This document shows positions 7,121-14,167 of a DNA stretch of 64,000 nucleotides, in pieces. The stretch comes from Flavobacterium piscisymbiosum (GTDB taxonomy: Bacteria; Bacteroidota; Bacteroidia; Flavobacteriales; Flavobacteriaceae): contig NZ_JAJJMM010000001.1 of NCBI RefSeq assembly GCF_020905295.1, forward strand, positions 6,421,861 through 6,485,860, given 5' to 3'. A model generated the notes under the pieces. That model worked only from the letters and a program-made list of their open reading frames with translations. It made no database searches and had not been told where the DNA came from. Made by a program: the position numbers and the translations under genes. The first letter of the stretch is position 1; each line of letters starts with the position of its first letter.

Positions 7121-8719
7121 ATGAGCAAAGAAATAAATAAGGATAAAAAGTCTAGAAAAAAGGATTCAAAGTTTGTCAAGAAAATCAAACAGCACATGTA
7201 CAAATGGCATCGTGCGATTGGGTTAGTAACCATTATTCCGGTGATATTCTGGACGCTTTCAGGATTGATGCATCCGTTTATGGCACATTTTTTTAAACCT
7301 GAAATCGCACATGACAAACTCGAAGCGCAAGTAATTGATAAGACGCAATTGCACTTTTCGATTCAGGAAGTTCTAGAGAAAAATGAACTAACGCAATTCA
7401 AAAATTTCAGAGTTGTTTCGTTCAACAATAAAACCTATTATCAGCTGAAAACTATAATTGGTGAATTGTGGTATTTTGATGCTTCGACCGCTGAAAAACT
7501 GGAAAACGGAGATCAAAAATATGCCGAATGGCTTTCGCGTTATTTTCTGGACGATCAAAAAAGTGCCGTAAAAAATAGTGAAGTTGTAACCGAATTTACT
7601 TCGCAATACAAATATGTCAATCGTTATTTACCGGTGTACAAGTTGAGTTTCGATCGTCCGGATGCTATGCAGGTTTATGTAGAAACATCTTCGTCTAAAT
7701 TGGCAACTTATAACCCAACGTCAAGACAAGCGTTTATCTGGTTTTTTGATACTTTTCATAACTGGTCGTTTATAGATGCGATTACAAACAACAGCATCCG
7801 AATCATTACGATGATTTTCTTATTGTCCATCATTGGCTTTTCTGCCTTGAGCGGAATTTTAATTTATGGCTTACTATGGAAACAATTTAAAAAAACAGAT
7901 AGTTTAGCGCCTAAAAAAGGTCTTAGAAAATACCATCGCCAAATAGGAATTTGGATTTCTCTTTTTACTTTAACATTTGCTTTTAGCGGAGCCTATCACG
8001 CCACAACAAAATGGAATCCGTACACTTTATCGCAAATGGTTTACGAACCAACTTTTGTAACCAAAGAAATTCCGGTGGCCAATAATAAGCTGGATCTAGA
8101 CTGGAGCCGTTTTCAAAACGCGAGTATTATTACTTTAAATGACACAACATATTTCCGTTGTGAATTGCTTGAAAAACAAAAATTCAAAAGATCGAAATCA
8201 GATTCTAATTCAAAATGGAATAAAAAAGACGATCCAAAATCTGAGGTAATTTACATTAATGCTGCGACCAATAAAGTTGTGCCAAATCTGGACTTTCGAT
8301 ATGCTGAATTTCTGGCTTATTATTTTACAGATGGCGCTCCTAAACTTGCTTGTTGCGAAATGGATCAAAGTTCAGATGAACCTCATGTTTCTTTAGAAAA
8401 CGTAAAATTATTAGATTCTAAACTCCTAATCGATTTTAGCAGTCGCGAATATGGTTTTGTCAACAAAAGATTGCCGGTCATAAAACTGGCTTATGACACA
8501 CCCGAAAAAACGACTTATTTTATCGAAACTTCGACTTCAAGGTTAGCTGCAGTAGTTAAAAATAGCGATATGGTCGAAGGTTACTCGTTTGCTATTCTCC
8601 ACAAATTTTTATTTATGGATTGGGCAGGAAAAAACATTCGGGATCTAACAATGGTTGTAGCCGCACTAACTATTTTGATTGTAAGTATTTTGGGATTTAT
8701 TTTGTTTTTGAAGAAATAG
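7121..8719 (+). CDS. PepSY-associated transmembrane protein
   Basis: A 532-residue inner-membrane protein of the PepSY_TM type often found next to TonB receptors for iron or copper. After a basic cytoplasmic start it has a first membrane helix preceded by YKWHRAIGL. Periplasmic PepSY-like stretches follow (FIETSTSRLAAVV is the second copy, resembling VETSSSKLATYN earlier). A second helix pair is preceded by RKYHRQIGIW, and the last helix is at the C-terminus. The paired histidines before helices resemble haem- or metal-reductase proteins of this group. An LACCEMD cysteine pair lies in a periplasmic loop. An upstream ATG at 7031 falls inside a TTAAGA repeat, so I take 7121. Probable role: reduction or release of the imported metal in the periplasm. 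Confidence 0.8.
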   Translation: MSKEINKDKKSRKKDSKFVKKIKQHMYKWHRAIGLVTIIPVIFWTLSGLMHPFMAHFFKPEIAHDKLEAQVIDKTQLHFSIQEVLEKNELTQFKNFRVVSFNNKTYYQLKTIIGELWYFDASTAEKLENGDQKYAEWLSRYFLDDQKSAVKNSEVVTEFTSQYKYVNRYLPVYKLSFDRPDAMQVYVETSSSKLATYNPTSRQAFIWFFDTFHNWSFIDAITNNSIRIITMIFLLSIIGFSALSGILIYGLLWKQFKKTDSLAPKKGLRKYHRQIGIWISLFTLTFAFSGAYHATTKWNPYTLSQMVYEPTFVTKEIPVANNKLDLDWSRFQNASIITLNDTTYFRCELLEKQKFKRSKSDSNSKWNKKDDPKSEVIYINAATNKVVPNLDFRYAEFLAYYFTDGAPKLACCEMDQSSDEPHVSLENVKLLDSKLLIDFSSREYGFVNKRLPVIKLAYDTPEKTTYFIETSTSRLAAVVKNSDMVEGYSFAILHKFLFMDWAGKNIRDLTMVVAALTILIVSILGFILFLKK

Positions 8720-9289
8720 TTTCAAAGATACTAAGGCGCTAAGTTGCTAAGGTTCTAAGTTTGACAACTTCTGTTGAATTTTTCTCAAAATTTCTCGCAA
8801 TCCTGATAGCTATCAGGAGCGAAGCTACAAAGTTGTTTTGCTTAGCCCCTAGCTTCAGCTAGGAGAATACGATTTAAATAGAAAAAAGGCTTTAGCCAAA
8901 CCCATAAAGTAGACTGCACCCAAAAGTTCAATGTCATTAAGTTAAGAAAAAATCTACAAAATTACTTAACCGTTTAATCAAGAAAGTAATTATAAAAATC
9001 CGTTTTTATCAGCGTTTTCGCTTTAGCGAATCAGTGAAATCAGCGTCTAATTTTGACGCGGATAAAACAGATTTACTTCGTAAAAACGCGGATAGAAACG
9101 GATTTGATTTGTAATAATTTTATTTTCTAAAAGCTTAACTTAATGACATTGAGCTTTAACTGGACGCTATTTAATCTTACTTTTTAAAATAAAACTTTGT
9201 GACTTCGCGAGATTAAATCTATAATTATTACTCACCTGTCAAACACAAACTATATTCTTTTCAACTTAGTAACTTAGCTTCTTAGCAAC
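8720..9289. other. 570-bp non-coding stretch with nested repeats
   Basis: No gene seen. From left to right: a CTAAG-type array (about 8728-8760), a CCTGATAGCTATCAGG palindrome (8802-8817), a GGCTTTAGCC unit near 8889, the 225-bp inverted-repeat element (8928-9152), and the complementary CTTAG array (about 9259-9291) running into the end of trmH. Confidence 0.7.
8928..9152. mobile_element. MITE-like element, copy 1, 19-bp terminal inverted repeats
   Basis: The left end TCAATGTCATTAAGTTAAG (8928-8946) is the exact reverse complement of 9134-9152. Inside, ATCCGTTTTTATCAGCG near the left and CGCGGATAGAAACGGAT near the right form a second inverted pair, so nearly the whole element can fold on itself. 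A second copy of the same length, very similar along its whole length, is at 12338-12561. No transposase is encoded, so it is non-autonomous if mobile. A target duplication is not evident. Confidence 0.7.
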
Positions 9290-9952
9290 TTATCTAGGAT
9301 TCTCTTCAAAATAACGCGCCTCAATTCGTTTAATATCTTTGATCGAATTTTTGGCCCAGGCCAAGCGTTTCTCCAAAATTTCTTCTTCGGATAAATGCCA
9401 GTTGATATCTGATTTTTGCAATCTATTCGTTAAGTTCTGAATGATGATCGCGGCAGAAACAGAAATATTCAGGCTTTCTGTAAAACCCACCATTGGGATT
9501 TTAAGAAAACCATCTGCTTTTTCGAGAATTTCTTCTGACAATCCGTCTCTTTCTGTTCCAAAAAATAAAGCACTTGGTTTTGTAATATCGAAATCCTCCA
9601 ACAAACAATCATTTTCATGAGGCGTTGTGGCAATAATTTGATATCCCTGATCTTTTAAAGTCGAAATACAATTGGTAACCGAATCGAACTGATTAATGTC
9701 TACCCATTTTTGGGCGCCCATTGCAATTTCTTTATCGATTTTTTTTCCGTAACGCTGTTCGATAACATTCAGTTCCTGAATCCCGAAAACTTCACAACTA
9801 CGCATAACAGCGCTTGTATTGTGCATCTGAAAAACATCTTCTACAACAACTGTGAAATGCTTTGTACGATTTCCGAGTACTTTTAAGAATTTTTCTTTGC
9901 GGTTATCGGTCAGTATATTTTCAAGGAAAGCGAGGTAATCTAAATCAATCAT
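9290..9952 (-). CDS. trmH: TrmH family tRNA/rRNA 2'-O-methyltransferase
   Basis: A 220-residue SPOUT-class RNA methyltransferase using S-adenosylmethionine. The three knot motifs are visible: NTSAVMRSCEVFG (about 45-58), FFGTERDGLSEE (about 130-141) and IPMVGFTESLNISVSAA (about 152-168). Length and motifs match TrmH, which methylates the 2'-O of G18 in tRNA, although the flavobacterial substrate could be another tRNA or rRNA position. Its 3' end lies in the CTTAG repeat array, with the stop at 9290. It is preceded by the sulfotransferase gene with a 72-bp gap on the same strand, so it may be read through from that operon or have its own promoter. Confidence 0.88.
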   Translation of the reverse strand: MIDLDYLAFLENILTDNRKEKFLKVLGNRTKHFTVVVEDVFQMHNTSAVMRSCEVFGIQELNVIEQRYGKKIDKEIAMGAQKWVDINQFDSVTNCISTLKDQGYQIIATTPHENDCLLEDFDITKPSALFFGTERDGLSEEILEKADGFLKIPMVGFTESLNISVSAAIIIQNLTNRLQKSDINWHLSEEEILEKRLAWAKNSIKDIKRIEARYFEENPR

Positions 9953-10024
9953 TTTATTCGTGTTTGCCGCAAAAATACACCATTATTAAAACAGAAAGAA
10001 ATTTCACCTCAATTTTCAACTGTC

Positions 10025-10984
10025 TTAATAGGCAACTAAACTATTATTCAGTTTTTCATGCAAAATGTTGAGTTTCGAAAAATCGATTTGCAAAGTTTCT
10101 TCTTTAAACTCATCTCCTGCAAAAACAGCATTTTCATTTTTAGAATGTCTTTTTAAACGATCGTATATTTTTTCTAATTCATCATTAGAATAATCCATCT
10201 TTATAAAGCCTATGAATTTTTCAATAACAGCTTTCATTCCGTCATTATAATTGAGCATTACAACGTTTTGATCTGCTTTGTAAAAATCAAGAAATCCCTG
10301 AAAATATTTCTCGAGAACTAATCCGCCATATTGCTGAAAACTTAAGTCATGAACTTCTTTTACCGAAATCCCAAAAATTTCAGAAGGCAATAGATTAGGA
10401 ACCATATGCATTCCCATCATTTTCTGATGTGATTTTAAAACTTCTGTTGGGTTTCTGTAAAGTAAAGCAAAAGGTATATCAGGAAAAATGGATCTTAAAT
10501 ACGAAGCCTTAAAAATATGCCACGCATCAAGTTTTATAATTAAATGCTGCTGTTCTGGAAATCTTTTTTGACCCAATAATTTTATTACTGATTTTAATAG
10601 CGACGTTTTTTTCTCCAAGCTAAAAAGGTCACTTCTCAAAATTTGATCGATAATTGGCGCTTCAGAAATCATTATATTTTCTGAAGAAGTTGCTAAAGAT
10701 TGGCTCAACATGGTAGAACCGCATCTGGACACGTGAAAAACCAAAGATTTTAATTCAACTGAAATCAGTTCATTAGACCATTCGATAAGATTTTCTACCG
10801 TACTTACTACTTTAAATTGCTTCGAATTATAAGCATGGCTTTTGCATTTTGCTATACTTTCATCAAAAAACGGATCGGCATATTTTAGATCTGCCAAATA
10901 AATCCATTCAAAATAAATCTCATTGTCTTTTTCTATTAATTTATAAGGAATCCAGTTGAAAAGTGGATGATTTAGATTTTCCAT
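10025..10984 (-). CDS. PAPS-dependent sulfotransferase family protein
   Basis: A 319-residue cytoplasmic protein with the sulfotransferase PAPS-binding pattern. The 5'-phosphosulfate loop SRCGSTML is at 86-93, followed by SEAP (107-110), and the 3'-phosphate region YRNPTEVLKSHQ is at 176-187. No signal peptide or membrane span. It ends a tight minus-strand operon of APS kinase (12223), Asp/Asn hydroxylase and this gene, with 9 bp between it and the hydroxylase. PAPS would therefore be supplied by the first gene. The acceptor is unknown: a hydroxylated peptide, a lipid or a small molecule are all possible. Sulfotransferase assignment is firm; the physiological reaction is not. Confidence 0.82.
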   Translation of the reverse strand: MENLNHPLFNWIPYKLIEKDNEIYFEWIYLADLKYADPFFDESIAKCKSHAYNSKQFKVVSTVENLIEWSNELISVELKSLVFHVSRCGSTMLSQSLATSSENIMISEAPIIDQILRSDLFSLEKKTSLLKSVIKLLGQKRFPEQQHLIIKLDAWHIFKASYLRSIFPDIPFALLYRNPTEVLKSHQKMMGMHMVPNLLPSEIFGISVKEVHDLSFQQYGGLVLEKYFQGFLDFYKADQNVVMLNYNDGMKAVIEKFIGFIKMDYSNDELEKIYDRLKRHSKNENAVFAGDEFKEETLQIDFSKLNILHEKLNNSLVAY

Positions 10985-10993
10985 TTTATGATT

Positions 10994-11677
10994 TTATTTT
11001 GATTGTAGATCTGCAATGATTTTAGCTCCGGTTTCTGACGGATTTCGGGAAAGCTCAGCAATAATCTGCTGTTTTACTTCATCTGAATATTGATTCTCCT
11101 TTGGTGATTCGTTTACATCAAAACCCATTTTAGTAAACAATTCGTCAGACCAATCGTTTCTAATACAATCGAGTGTAAAATGAATGCGTGGTTCGGTACC
11201 ATTGTTTTCTACGCTATGCGGAAGCTGAAAATTGGCATACCAACATTCTCCCATTTTCATAGGAACACGTTTTTTATCTACATAAAAAAATACATCATCG
11301 TTTGTTACAATAGGAATATGGATTCTAAAAAAACCATCTTCATAAGAGGTATCATTATCCACATGCTCTTTAATTTCGCTTTGAGGATCCAATCGAAGTA
11401 ATCTGACAGCTTCTTTTTCGCATTGAAACCAATCCATAATCGCTTTAAAATAATGACAGCGATCCAGTAAACTGGTATTTAGATATTCTTTGTTTGCAAA
11501 AGATGTAATATCATTTACTAAACCCGATTGCGACCTTAGAGAAACGCTTGTCCAGTTTCCTTCGTATCGATTGGTATTAAAATGTGGTGTCCATAAATCA
11601 TTTTCGCAGATCACAAGATCTTCTTGCAATTTATCTATTGAAAAAGAAACCGGAAGTTTACTTGAAGAAGGATTCAT
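10994..11677 (-). CDS. aspartyl/asparaginyl beta-hydroxylase domain protein (2OG-Fe(II))
   Basis: A 227-residue protein with the jelly-roll iron/2-oxoglutarate pattern of the Asp/Asn beta-hydroxylase family. The iron ligands appear as H105-x-D107 (EHVDND) and H154 (LPHSVEN), and R164 in EPRIHFTLD is the 2-oxoglutarate arginine. The downstream HFTLDCIRND matches the family. No signal or membrane anchor, so it works in the cytoplasm, unlike LpxO. It sits between APS kinase (18-bp gap) and a sulfotransferase (9-bp gap), suggesting it hydroxylates the molecule that is then sulfated. That coupling is inferred from gene order only. Confidence 0.82.
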   Translation of the reverse strand: MNPSSSKLPVSFSIDKLQEDLVICENDLWTPHFNTNRYEGNWTSVSLRSQSGLVNDITSFANKEYLNTSLLDRCHYFKAIMDWFQCEKEAVRLLRLDPQSEIKEHVDNDTSYEDGFFRIHIPIVTNDDVFFYVDKKRVPMKMGECWYANFQLPHSVENNGTEPRIHFTLDCIRNDWSDELFTKMGFDVNESPKENQYSDEVKQQIIAELSRNPSETGAKIIADLQSK

Positions 11678-11695
11678 ATACTGTAAAGAATTAAA

Positions 11696-12223
11696 TTATT
11701 CAGATAAATTTTTAATGATGAAATCATATAGTTTATTAGTAGAAAAAATCTCCGTTTCAAGATCTGTTTTTAAAACTAAATCTGCATTCGACGGAATTTC
11801 GAAAACATCGCTTATTCCGGTAAAATTGTTGATTTTATTACGATCGTGATCCGGCAGTAAAGCTTTTTGATACAATCCTTTTGGATCTCTTTTAATGAGA
11901 TTATTTATCGAACAATCTAAATATACGGTTCTGACAAACTCATAGGTTCTTAACTCGTTACGCAGATTTTCATAAGGATTAATGACTGACATTAAAACGA
12001 TTGTATTTTCTTTCACAAAGTTTTGTCCTACCTGAAACAAACGCTTGATATTTTCGCATCTGTCTTCTCTTGAAAATCCTAAATCACTGCAAATGGTTTT
12101 ACGATACACATCACCATCAACGATTTCGACTTTATAACTTTTATCTGCTAACAAATGACGAACATTTTGCGCTAATGTTGTTTTGCCTGAACCTGATAAT
12201 CCTGTAAACTGTATTAAAATCAT
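11696..12223 (-). CDS. cysC: adenylyl-sulfate (APS) kinase
   Basis: A 175-residue P-loop kinase that phosphorylates APS to PAPS. The Walker A loop GLSGSGKTT is at 8-16, DGDVYRK at about 36-42, and the APS-kinase segment GFSREDRCENIKR follows. The usual SPY/SPF site appears as INPYENLRNE, a variant that lacks the phosphoserine seen in some homologues. The DPKGLYQKA segment near 133-141 is the family lid. It is first in an operon with a hydroxylase and a sulfotransferase. There is no ATP sulfurylase or PAPS reductase here, so PAPS is likely made for sulfation rather than for sulfate reduction. APS must come from elsewhere in the genome. Confidence 0.92.
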   Translation of the reverse strand: MILIQFTGLSGSGKTTLAQNVRHLLADKSYKVEIVDGDVYRKTICSDLGFSREDRCENIKRLFQVGQNFVKENTIVLMSVINPYENLRNELRTYEFVRTVYLDCSINNLIKRDPKGLYQKALLPDHDRNKINNFTGISDVFEIPSNADLVLKTDLETEIFSTNKLYDFIIKNLSE

Positions 12224-12686
12224 TGAAAGTTTATTTTACTTTACGTCATAATAAAAATAAACATTTTGTAAGACCCTTACAATAAGTATAATTACGCTTT
12301 TTTCTGTGAAAAATCAAAGTTAAAATGTGCCTAAGGGCAATGTCATTAAGTTAAGGGGAAATCTACAAAATCACTTAACAGTTTAATTAGGAAAGTAATT
12401 AGGAAAATCCGTTTCTATCAGCGTTTTCGCTTTAGCGAATCAGTAAAATCAGCGTCTAATTTTGACGCGGATAAAACAGATTTACTTCGTAAAAACGCAG
12501 ATAAAAAACGGATTTTATTTGCAGTAATTTTATTTTCTAAAAGCTTAACTTAATGAAATTGGCCTAGGGTACGCTAAATTTATTTTAATTCTTTTTCTAC
12601 CCACATTTAGTGTCTAACGGCACAAAATATTGACTTTAATTTTTTTATTCCCATAAATCACTATTTTTATCCTTCAATTGAATAAG
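12224..12686. other. 463-bp divergent intergenic region
   Basis: The region lies between cysC (minus) and the sirtuin gene (plus), so promoters for both should be here. About half of it is the second 224-bp inverted-repeat element (12338-12561). No open frame with coding character is visible. Confidence 0.65.
12338..12561. mobile_element. MITE-like element, copy 2
   Basis: The left end CAATGTCATTAAGTTAAG (12338-12355) is the reverse complement of 12544-12561 with one mismatch. The interior matches copy 1 (8928-9152) nearly base for base, including GCGTTTTCGCTTTAGCGAAT and the paired ATCCGTTT / AAACGGAT arms. Imperfect complementarity continues a little outside (GTGCCTAAGGG / CCTAGGGTACGC). 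No coding capacity. Confidence 0.7.
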
Positions 12687-13388
12687 ATGAAAAAGAAATT
12701 GGTTATTTTGACCGGAGCCGGTATAAGTGCCGAAAGCGGTATTAAAACTTTTCGCGACAGCGATGGTTTATGGGAAGGACATGATGTGATGGAAGTAGCA
12801 ACACCAGAAGGCTGGAGAAAAAATCAGGAATTGGTTTTGGATTTTTACAATAAAAGACGTCAGCAGCTTAAAGAAGTTGAGCCCAATTTAGGTCATAAAA
12901 TTTTAGCCGAATTAGAGCAGGATTTCGATGTACATATTATTACCCAGAATGTAGATGATTTGCACGAACGTGCCGGAAGTACAAAAGTTTTGCATTTGCA
13001 TGGAGAATTATTAAAAGTACGAAGCACGCGAAATCGAGATTTAATTCTGGATTGGCCAGACGATTTATATACGGGCGATCTTGATGAAAACGGACATCAG
13101 CTGAGACCTCATATTGTTTGGTTTGGCGAAGATGTTCCGGCTCTGGAAGAAGCTATCGAAATTACAGAAACCGCAGATTATTTTGCCGTTATTGGCACTT
13201 CGTTACAAGTTTATCCTGCAGCTGGATTGATTTCGTATACGTATAGTATTACGCCAGTTTTTTATATTGATCCTAAACCAATTGCAATCCCGAATATCCA
13301 GAATAAAGTAGAAGTTATTGCCAAAGTTGCCTCTGAAGGTGTTGCGGAATTAAGAGAAAGATTATTTGAAATAGAAAAAATATCATGA
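12687..13388 (+). CDS. cobB: SIR2 family NAD-dependent protein deacylase
   Basis: A 233-residue sirtuin. It shows GAGISAESGIKTFRDSDGLW (NAD binding, about 10-29), QNVDDLHERAG (87-97), the catalytic His105 in HLHGEL, and GTSLQVYPAAGL near the C-terminus. Tyr54 and Arg57 in FYNKRR are the pair that marks class III sirtuins, which prefer succinyl- and malonyl-lysine. The zinc-binding cysteines of many sirtuins are absent (VRSTRN region), as in some bacterial short forms. I start at the ATG at 12687 rather than the TTG three codons earlier. The stop overlaps the next gene's start (ATGA), so the two are translationally coupled. Confidence 0.9.
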   Translation: MKKKLVILTGAGISAESGIKTFRDSDGLWEGHDVMEVATPEGWRKNQELVLDFYNKRRQQLKEVEPNLGHKILAELEQDFDVHIITQNVDDLHERAGSTKVLHLHGELLKVRSTRNRDLILDWPDDLYTGDLDENGHQLRPHIVWFGEDVPALEEAIEITETADYFAVIGTSLQVYPAAGLISYTYSITPVFYIDPKPIAIPNIQNKVEVIAKVASEGVAELRERLFEIEKIS

Positions 13389-14077
13389 TATTCGAAAGCT
13401 GGTTACAGCAATTATCGCAATTCAATTTATTGATACTTTTTATTTTCTTCCTAGCAGAAAATGCAATTCTTTTGTTTCTTTCGATAATGCTGGGAAAAAT
13501 AATCGAATACGAGAATACAACACTTGATAAAAAGGATCGAAAATGGATTTTTTCGACTCTTATTTGTAATACACTCATCACTCTTTTAGGGTATGAATTG
13601 TATCACTTTGGGATTATGAAAGTAGATTTTACGCCATCGCTTCTTTCCATAGTTTCAGATACTTTGCTATTGATTTTCATAATGGATTTCCTGATGTTTT
13701 GTTTTCATTATATGGTGCATAAATTAAAATGGTTTTATCCTATCCATCAACTGCATCATACTCATGTTGAGACTAGTGTTTACAGCTTATTTGTACTTAA
13801 TCCTATAGAAACTTTTGGATTTGGGATTATCTGGCTATTTTCAATCTCAATATTTGAATTTAATTTTATAAGCATTATAATTTACTTGGTTTTAAATCTT
13901 TTGTATGGAATATTTGGTCACTTAAAAACAGATATTTTTCCAGATTTCTGGTATAAAAATTATGCTACAAACTGGATATCTACAACAAAATTTCATGGAG
14001 ATCATCATAAAAATGAATCTCATAATTTTGGTTTCTATTTTAATATTTGGGACAAAATTTTCAAAACGATAATTTAA
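13385..14077 (+). CDS. sterol desaturase / fatty acid hydroxylase family membrane protein
   Basis: A 230-residue integral membrane protein with the eight-histidine di-iron pattern of the fatty acid hydroxylase superfamily: FHYMVH, HQLHHTH, a lone H in YGIFGHL and FHGDHH. About four hydrophobic helices are visible (about 12-34, 55-75, 85-105, 130-160). It would hydroxylate or desaturate a lipid in the inner membrane; the substrate cannot be told. Its start codon overlaps the sirtuin stop in ATGA, implying one mRNA. About 90 bp separate it from purB. It is shorter than many sterol desaturase family members but has all histidine boxes. Confidence 0.82.
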   Translation: MIFESWLQQLSQFNLLILFIFFLAENAILLFLSIMLGKIIEYENTTLDKKDRKWIFSTLICNTLITLLGYELYHFGIMKVDFTPSLLSIVSDTLLLIFIMDFLMFCFHYMVHKLKWFYPIHQLHHTHVETSVYSLFVLNPIETFGFGIIWLFSISIFEFNFISIIIYLVLNLLYGIFGHLKTDIFPDFWYKNYATNWISTTKFHGDHHKNESHNFGFYFNIWDKIFKTII

Positions 14078-14135
14078 TTTATTAGTTTCTCTCATAATAA
14101 CTCTTCGGTAATTTTCAGAAGTTTTAACAATAGCT

Positions 14136-14143
14136 TATATTTG
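14136..14143 (+). promoter_or_regulatory. TAnnTTTG -7 box ahead of purB
   Basis: TATATTTG matches the Bacteroidota -7 consensus and ends 24 bases before the chosen ATG at 14168. No clear TTTG -33 box is seen at the usual distance. Confidence 0.5.
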
Positions 14144-14167
14144 TGCCTTTCGAAAAACAACATAACA

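Noticed and set aside
9153..12337. Composite transposon carrying the sulfation genes
   Set aside because: The flanking elements are similar, but no transposase or outer target duplication is seen, and trmH is normally a core gene. I keep it only as a hypothesis.
12687..13388. Sirtuin as part of an anti-phage defence system
   Set aside because: It is a short stand-alone deacylase with class III residues, next to a lipid enzyme; no defence partner gene is present.
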